This document shows positions 58,401-64,000 of a stretch of DNA of 64,000 bases, in pieces. The notes under the pieces are model-generated. The model saw nothing but the letters and a program-made list of their open reading frames with translations. It searched no databases and was not told the origin of the DNA. Each line of letters begins with the position of its first letter. The first letter of the stretch is position 1. A program made the translations under genes and the position numbers. Source of the DNA: Ischnura elegans (Eukaryota > Arthropoda > Insecta > Odonata > Coenagrionidae); the NCBI RefSeq assembly GCF_921293095.1, contig NC_060259.1:8246001-8310000 (forward strand), written 5' to 3'.

Positions 58401-61345
58401 TGAAAATTGTAGACTTGCACAAACTTCCTAATTCAAGTCTTAATGAGGATTCCTTTTTAGCAACTCCATAAATTCACAATAAGAAAGTGATCACTCAAGA
58501 CCAAGATCATATCTTTACAAGGAATAAGTCCAACTAGGCTGAATGATGCAAGCCATACATGTACATTACATTAGAAGACCAGCCTAGCAGGATAAGGAAC
58601 TATGTATGAGAGCCAAGGAACATGGGAGGAAAAAAGCCATCAGGATCTAAGGGTGCTGTGTGTGATATTATAACAGACTGAAATGAATAATCCTTGTGTG
58701 GACCAACCGTTCTCATGCTGGAAGAATTCATCTTGTTGGGCCACACTCTGCTGTAGTAAGAGCACACTTCAGCGGCATTTCTAAGGGAGTGTCATGCCAT
58801 GGTGGGCCATCCAACTCACATCTCAGGTTTCAGAGACCGACAAGTCCACTCCTGTACAAGAAATGAAAGTTCTGAATGACTCTCCATGGAATGCACCATC
58901 CTTAACTCAGTCATACGGCAAAAGAGCACTTTTATCAAAAGATATTTTAAAGGTGACTTTCATGTTTCAATCTATAAAAACAACTGCCACAAAAATATTT
59001 ATCTAAATATTTTACAACCCACGTACGGTTATTATAATATCACCCATGGAAACTATGCCTGAAGATGGAGCTCAAAATGTCACTATGCACTATTTAAGGT
59101 ATGTCCTTCGTTATAACTAACAACAAACTTCAGAACTGATGACTATTGAGGCAGTCTACACTTTTCAGTATGCCATTTGATGATTACTTATTTCAAACGA
59201 AACAATTTGCTGTCAAAAACCATATTGGAGAGGAGAGAAACAACACTTAATCCTACCTAAAACTCTCCTTTACTTCCAACAAAACACCTCTTTGTGGGCC
59301 CTACCAAATTTTCCTCATCAAACAAAAATTCTTGACTGTTCATCAATACTACATTTTATTCATAGTATTCTTCTTGCAAGATAAAACTAAAACAAAATAA
59401 TGCATTAATTCATGCATTTCTGATTTTTCCTAGAAACTAACCAGTAGTAAGAATCCAGATTCAAAAGACATGTCCGGGCAGTGTATTGGTGGAAAAAGGG
59501 GATGTGCTCACTCATTTTGGAATAAAATTTAATTGCAATCTACAGCAAGGAATATACTCTACTATGTTATAGTAGAATGTTTAATAAGTTTCACTGTTCG
59601 GCATTGATTGCATTTTCTCCTTGTTGTATAGGAAATATGATTTTTTACAATAAATCAAGTAGAAAGATTGAAGTAATACTTTGTGGAATGAATTGACAAT
59701 CCGCATGTTTAAAAACATTTGCTCTACAATGTATTTCCATTTCTGGAACCTCTTTGGAACTTAAAAACAAAGTTGCCGATAAAATCGAATAGATTTGGAA
59801 TGTATCATCGTTGTGTCACCAAACAAAATCTGACAGAGGGAAAACAAAGACCATAAATGGGATGAGAAACTGACAAGACACTCAGCAAGAGAAAATGGCA
59901 AAAGCCCTCAGGAAAAAGTACAAGATTATGCAAGAGTAGTTTGAAGTCTCTTTGACATCACATCCTCATAATGATTTGAAAAAAAAAACAAGTTTTGGAA
60001 AACTCTCTACATGTATTGAAGGGCAACGAAGATCTTGCATGGCGACAGTAGAAGCCTTCAATAATTCAGACCAGTGTGTTATTGACTAAATTTTCCCTGA
60101 CTGAAGATAGAGTGGCAATCATCAGCAGTCATGGATCACTGGCTTTACCTGCTACTTCATCAGCAAGTCATATTCAAAAGCCTACTTCTGATGGAGAACA
60201 ATTAAGCACTACTGAAACCAGCAGAACAACTTTCAAAGAAAAGATAAAATGCATATCTGTGCTTCAAGAATGAACAGGCATAGACTGAAAAATAGGGTAG
60301 AGTGCTTTGATGATAAACATGACGTAGCTAACACATATGAAACTGATCAAGAGCCACCAAAAAACTGAAAAAAGAGAGCTCTCCCTGTCTTAGTCTCAGT
60401 AGTTTACAGCTTTCTTCTTTTTTGATAATGGAATTAGAACTGTCCCCATGAAATCTCTTGGTGAGGACCCCCCCCCCCCCCCAAAATAGATCTTGTGTGC
60501 TTATGCAAAGATCCTTCCATCCTTCCCTAAATTCTTTAGACGTTCACATGAGATGTTCACCATACCCACTGCTTTCCTTGCCTTCTTATCATGAAGAGCT
60601 CTAGTGATTCCCAAGTCTAAGACTCCTGGTCCAAGATTATCCTTCTTCACTCTACCCTCACCTTCTCTGCTCTATCTCGCTGGCCTGTTCCTGCTGTCGT
60701 ACAGACTTCTTCCACCTACCCTGAACTTTTTCTTCCTCTGCTAGCTTCTTTAAATCCTTGGCCTTTATGTTTGGCATGGCTTGCCCTCTTTTGCTGGCTG
60801 ATAGCGACTTTAGACTGGCTTACAGCACACCCACCTTTCCTCACATCTGAAAATATTCCATTTCATCACACTGTCTTTTCCACCAAGCCTCCCATGCTTT
60901 CTTGGTTACCTGCTGTAATTGATTATTTATTTTCCAGTACATTCCTTTGTCTTGATATGTGTCCTTGACTCTTTCCTTGTTCCTCCTCCCATTTCCCAAT
61001 TATACTTATCTATCCATGCCCAGGGAGAAGGATAATGGGATTAGTTGTGACCTAATAAACAGCCACTAAACTCTATAAATGTATTGAATAACACATACAT
61101 GATCAAACAAAGGGATATCAGCCACTTCAAATATTAGTGCAACCTAACTCAACTTCACGAGCATTTTCTTTTCACTCAAAACTGATACAAAGAGCCAATA
61201 ACAAGAGGCTTTTAATTTTTTGTTCAGTAAACCATCATCCAAAAGCATCCTTCAATCACTAACATAGCAAAAAAGTTATAAGCAGCAATATAACAGTTAA
61301 ATAGTTTTGAGCCATAAAATTGAATAGCACAAAATCAACATTTAC
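55419..61345. other. Mostly unannotated, single-copy-like DNA
   Basis: AT-rich with only short frames. On the minus strand at 57539-57370, an acceptor-like CTTCACTTGCAG is followed by a roughly 55-codon open stretch (GCSVELGREHNQG...), which could be a last exon or chance. A 15-nt C run lies at 60468-60482. Pyrimidine-rich DNA covers about 60500-60990. No mobile element was recognised. Confidence 0.35.
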
Positions 61346-61471
61346 CTTGGTAATAAACAGGTCTCCCTCTAATCGTGACATATTAGGCATCAAAGAAAAA
61401 ATATCTAATAGTTTTATGACTTTAGACAACTGATAATATTCAAGGGATATTCCATTAACATTCACGTAGGC
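61346..61471 (-). CDS. Candidate internal exon
   Basis: On the minus strand an acceptor (CTTTTCATAG) precedes 126 bp, exactly 42 codons in phase 0. A strong donor (CCAAG then GTAAATG) follows. The peptide begins AYVNVNGISLEYYQLSKVIK and ends SRLEGDLFITK. I do not recognise it. It has the same strand and phase as the candidate exon at 51524-51688, so both could belong to one host gene transcribed right to left, but nothing else links them. The polypyrimidine tract is weak. Confidence 0.4.
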
Positions 61472-62245
61472 CTATGAAAAGTGTGGGGTCACCACCTTGG
61501 ATACTTTTCAAAAACATTAATGCTGCAGACATAATAACACATACCAAATGGTACACAAATTCACCGAAAATGACCATTCTTCTGAGTCAGGGGAAAATGT
61601 CTATAATTTGAATAATAATGACACTCGTACGCTGAAAATTTCTTTATAACAGAGTGATTACATATTATTTCCAAAGGGAAGCAAAATAATTTCACAATTG
61701 TTTAAAAATCAGAAAAATGTGTCAACTTCGACAATTGTTTTTACAGCCTTGGAAAGTACTATAGGAGCAAAAATGAGCTTGGCATTGGCATTAATTACAC
61801 ATGGTGATGGTAACCTATCTTGAATACCTGGAATATCGTGGTTTATCAAAAATGACTTCCAAGCACCAAAAAATGAAATTTTTCGATAAACAAAAGAGGC
61901 AATATCTCAAAAAGACCATCTAAGAATTTACCAAGAGACAAAAATATAACAACAACAGTCAACATTAAGGACATGCAAACAGAGTGGACAATATTTCTGT
62001 TGCTTACATTTCATGATTTTTTTTAAGTTTGGATACACCCTGCATTTGCCAAGCTGTCATGTAGTGATTATTGACAATGATGAGGATATGACTGTAACTA
62101 TGATTTAATTCTAGCAGGCTTCAAATATTTATGAATTTACTTTAGTTTTTAAATAATTGTTTATGGTTAGTTGTCTAAAATAATTATTTTAGATTACAAT
62201 TAAATTATTAAATATGAATATAATATCTAGGCAAGCGCATTGCAT
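61472..62245. other. No recognisable gene
   Basis: AT-rich DNA between the candidate exon and the decayed Penelope-like element, with only chance frames. Confidence 0.35.
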
Positions 62246-62249
62246 CTTG

Positions 62250-63720
62250 CGTCACTTCTTCAAGAAGTGCCAAATTTGAAGAACTCTATGCACTCTATCG
62301 AGGCTATTACAAAATTCAAACTCCGAAAACAAGATAAGATAGTACGCTTCGATATGGTATTCCTCTTCACAAATGTCTCCATTTTATTCGTCTAATCAAA
62401 GGATCTGAGAGAAAAATGATTACACAAGGACATCCCTGACCTAACAGAATTCTGCCTAGAGAACTCTTTATTTCATATGGAATGGAAGATACTTCCCGAA
62501 AAACAAAGGAGCCACTATGGGATCTCCCCTTCCACTGTAATAGCCTACATTTTCATGGAGAATGTTGAACAAGCAGCTATTAATAGCTACCCTAAAGAGT
62601 TGTTGATATGGAAGAGATACATTGACCAATTGACCTTTATCCAATGGCCTCATAAAACATAGGAGTTGAAAAGCTTCTCAGACCATTTTAATTTGCAGCC
62701 ATTTCCATCCGGCCATTTCCTTCACTATGAAACTTGAGAAAAAACAAGCTTTTGGATGCGTTAGTTAGCAGGATATTAGACGGAAGCTCTGAACATGCCT
62801 TGTACTGTAAGTCGACGCACACTGACAGATACTTAAATGCACTGTCACACCACCATCTGGGTCACAAAACCTCACTAGAGAATATATTATGTATTACACC
62901 ATGCTTTCAACATATCTAATGGACAATCACTTCCTAGTTCGATACAACACATGACATCAGCCCTGGAGATGAATGGCTACAATAAGAAAATTGTGCTACA
63001 AAGGGCCGAAAGAATGGAGAACACATTAATCAACCATAGACAAAAAGAAAATGAAAGAAAAGCTGCAGCTGCAATGTCACCATTCCTCATTTAGCCAAGA
63101 CAGAGGATATGATCGGAACACTCCTCAGAAAACTTAACATAGTCACCAGATTTCTCTCAGCCAACCAGATAAGTAGCATCATACCAGCACCAAAGGACCA
63201 CATCCCTTACATTTGACAAAAAGGCATAAACTGAGTCAAATGTGATTGCAGGCAATCATACATAGAGCAGATGAGAAGAGCCATCTACTGCAGAGTCAAA
63301 GAACATCAAAGAGAGCAACAGAGAAGAAGCAATTCCAACAATTGACAATTGCAGAACATGCTTGGCCATCAGATACTCTGATCACATAGAAGTATTGGCA
63401 AAAGAGAGCGCTACTTCCCGAGATTGATAACATAAGCAATGGAGATGATGAAGAATCCCCATACTTTCAATCGGGAAGACGGATATAACCTTCCCTCAGT
63501 GTAGAAATGTGCGCTGAAGCCACCAGCCAGCAAGTAAGGGCGGGAAATACTTCATCCAGTCACCAGTATATATTACTTAAATACCAGAAAGCAACAATGA
63601 TCAACTCGACCTGAGGATGTCTCCAGGACAGGGGATGCAGCTGTTGCCAAGAAAAGTCAACCGATGCGAGGTATACCCAAAAGATGGACTCTATATTGTA
63701 ATGGTTCAACCACCATTACG
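62250..63720 (+). pseudogene. Penelope-like element 2, heavily decayed
   Basis: RT motif A survives as RFDMVFLFTNVSI near 62350. The motif B region (YGISPSTVIAYIFME) is near 62520. Motif C reads YIDQ near 62620, where YVDD is expected, so one catalytic Asp is lost. VSRILDGSSEHALYCKSTHT, then a HTDRYLNALSHHHLGHK-like block (62750-62880), is the usual following region. Near 63240 CDCRQSYIEQMRRA is a relic of the GIY-YIG domain, with RVKEHQRE after it. Many stops and frameshifts occur. The element is older than the copy at 49.6 kb and from a different lineage. Confidence 0.75.
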
Positions 63721-64000
63721 CTGGGCCACCTAGCAGCGGTACATTCGTCTCCCTACTCGCCTTCACACCAATAACCTTCCCCCACCCTCTCTACTCGGCC
63801 GGTGAGGGAAAGTGGGTTTATGCAACAGGAATGAGTGATGAATACGCCAAGGTTATATGTGTTTGTGTGAGTGTGCATGTGAGGGAGTTTGGAGGGCAGG
63901 ACACCGGTTTTTTCCCATTACATAACGCGTTTTCTTTTCTTCCCCTTCCGTAATGCCCCACCCCAAGCCATAAGGATATAAAAAGACGTGTGTGTTCTTA
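63721..64000. other. Window end, nothing recognised
   Basis: Somewhat C/G-rich sequence following the Penelope-like pseudogene, perhaps its untranslated tail or the start of another repeat. No frame or motif was identified. Confidence 0.3.

Noticed and set aside
60468..60482. C-run as a functional quadruplex site
   Set aside because: A single homopolymer with no neighbouring runs; length is error-prone in assemblies.

Overview
The window reads as AT-rich nuclear DNA of an arthropod, probably an insect. The evidence is the mix of elements: piggyBac, hAT and pogo DNA transposons, a BEL/Pao retrotransposon, Penelope-like elements, an RTE-like LINE and tRNA-headed SINEs. Nothing bacterial, viral or organellar was seen. 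No complete host gene can be supported. Three short open segments with good splice signals may be host exons: 51524-51688 (-), 61346-61471 (-), and a terminal exon present twice at 21133-21324 (-) and 25795-25986 (+).

Layout. 1-6.95 kb holds no recognisable gene. A short hAT-type MITE lies at 6960-7421, and a decayed but fully bounded piggyBac at 7810-10499. 10.5-16.7 kb is mostly featureless, with a Penelope 3' relic near 14.45 kb. A LINE reverse-transcriptase remnant (-) occupies 16.7-17.5 kb. An unclassified terminal-inverted-repeat transposon with ACTGTGACTG-type subterminal repeats spans 17931-19912. A nearly perfect 7.1-kb palindrome fills 19998-27121. A possible non-autonomous piggyBac lies at 28997-30300 and a tRNA-headed SINE near 31.0 kb. 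A very young BEL/Pao element (34060-38913) has intact LTRs and a 5-bp target duplication, but its reverse transcriptase and RNase H are missing in frame.

40125-51451 is a transposon nest. An old piggyBac (TTAA at both ends, about 2.5 kb once insertions are subtracted) was invaded by a pogo/Tigger element (itself carrying a probable solo LTR), by a hAT element, and by a Penelope-like element. The hAT element was in turn invaded by a second piggyBac, which was then invaded by a SINE with a 12-bp target duplication. Target duplications or mirrored termini support most of the boundaries.

52211-55405 is an RTE-like LINE with a 13-bp target duplication. Part of its endonuclease has been replaced by a Penelope 3' fragment. 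55.4-62.2 kb is mostly unannotated single-copy-like DNA, followed by a second, badly decayed Penelope-like element at 62.25-63.7 kb.

The points most worth following are the nest, the palindrome, three hammerhead-ribozyme-like motifs at Penelope 3' ends (14454-14497 -, 51107-51145 +, 53043-53078 +), the RT-less BEL element, and a SINE family whose tRNA-like head sits inside an inverted repeat.
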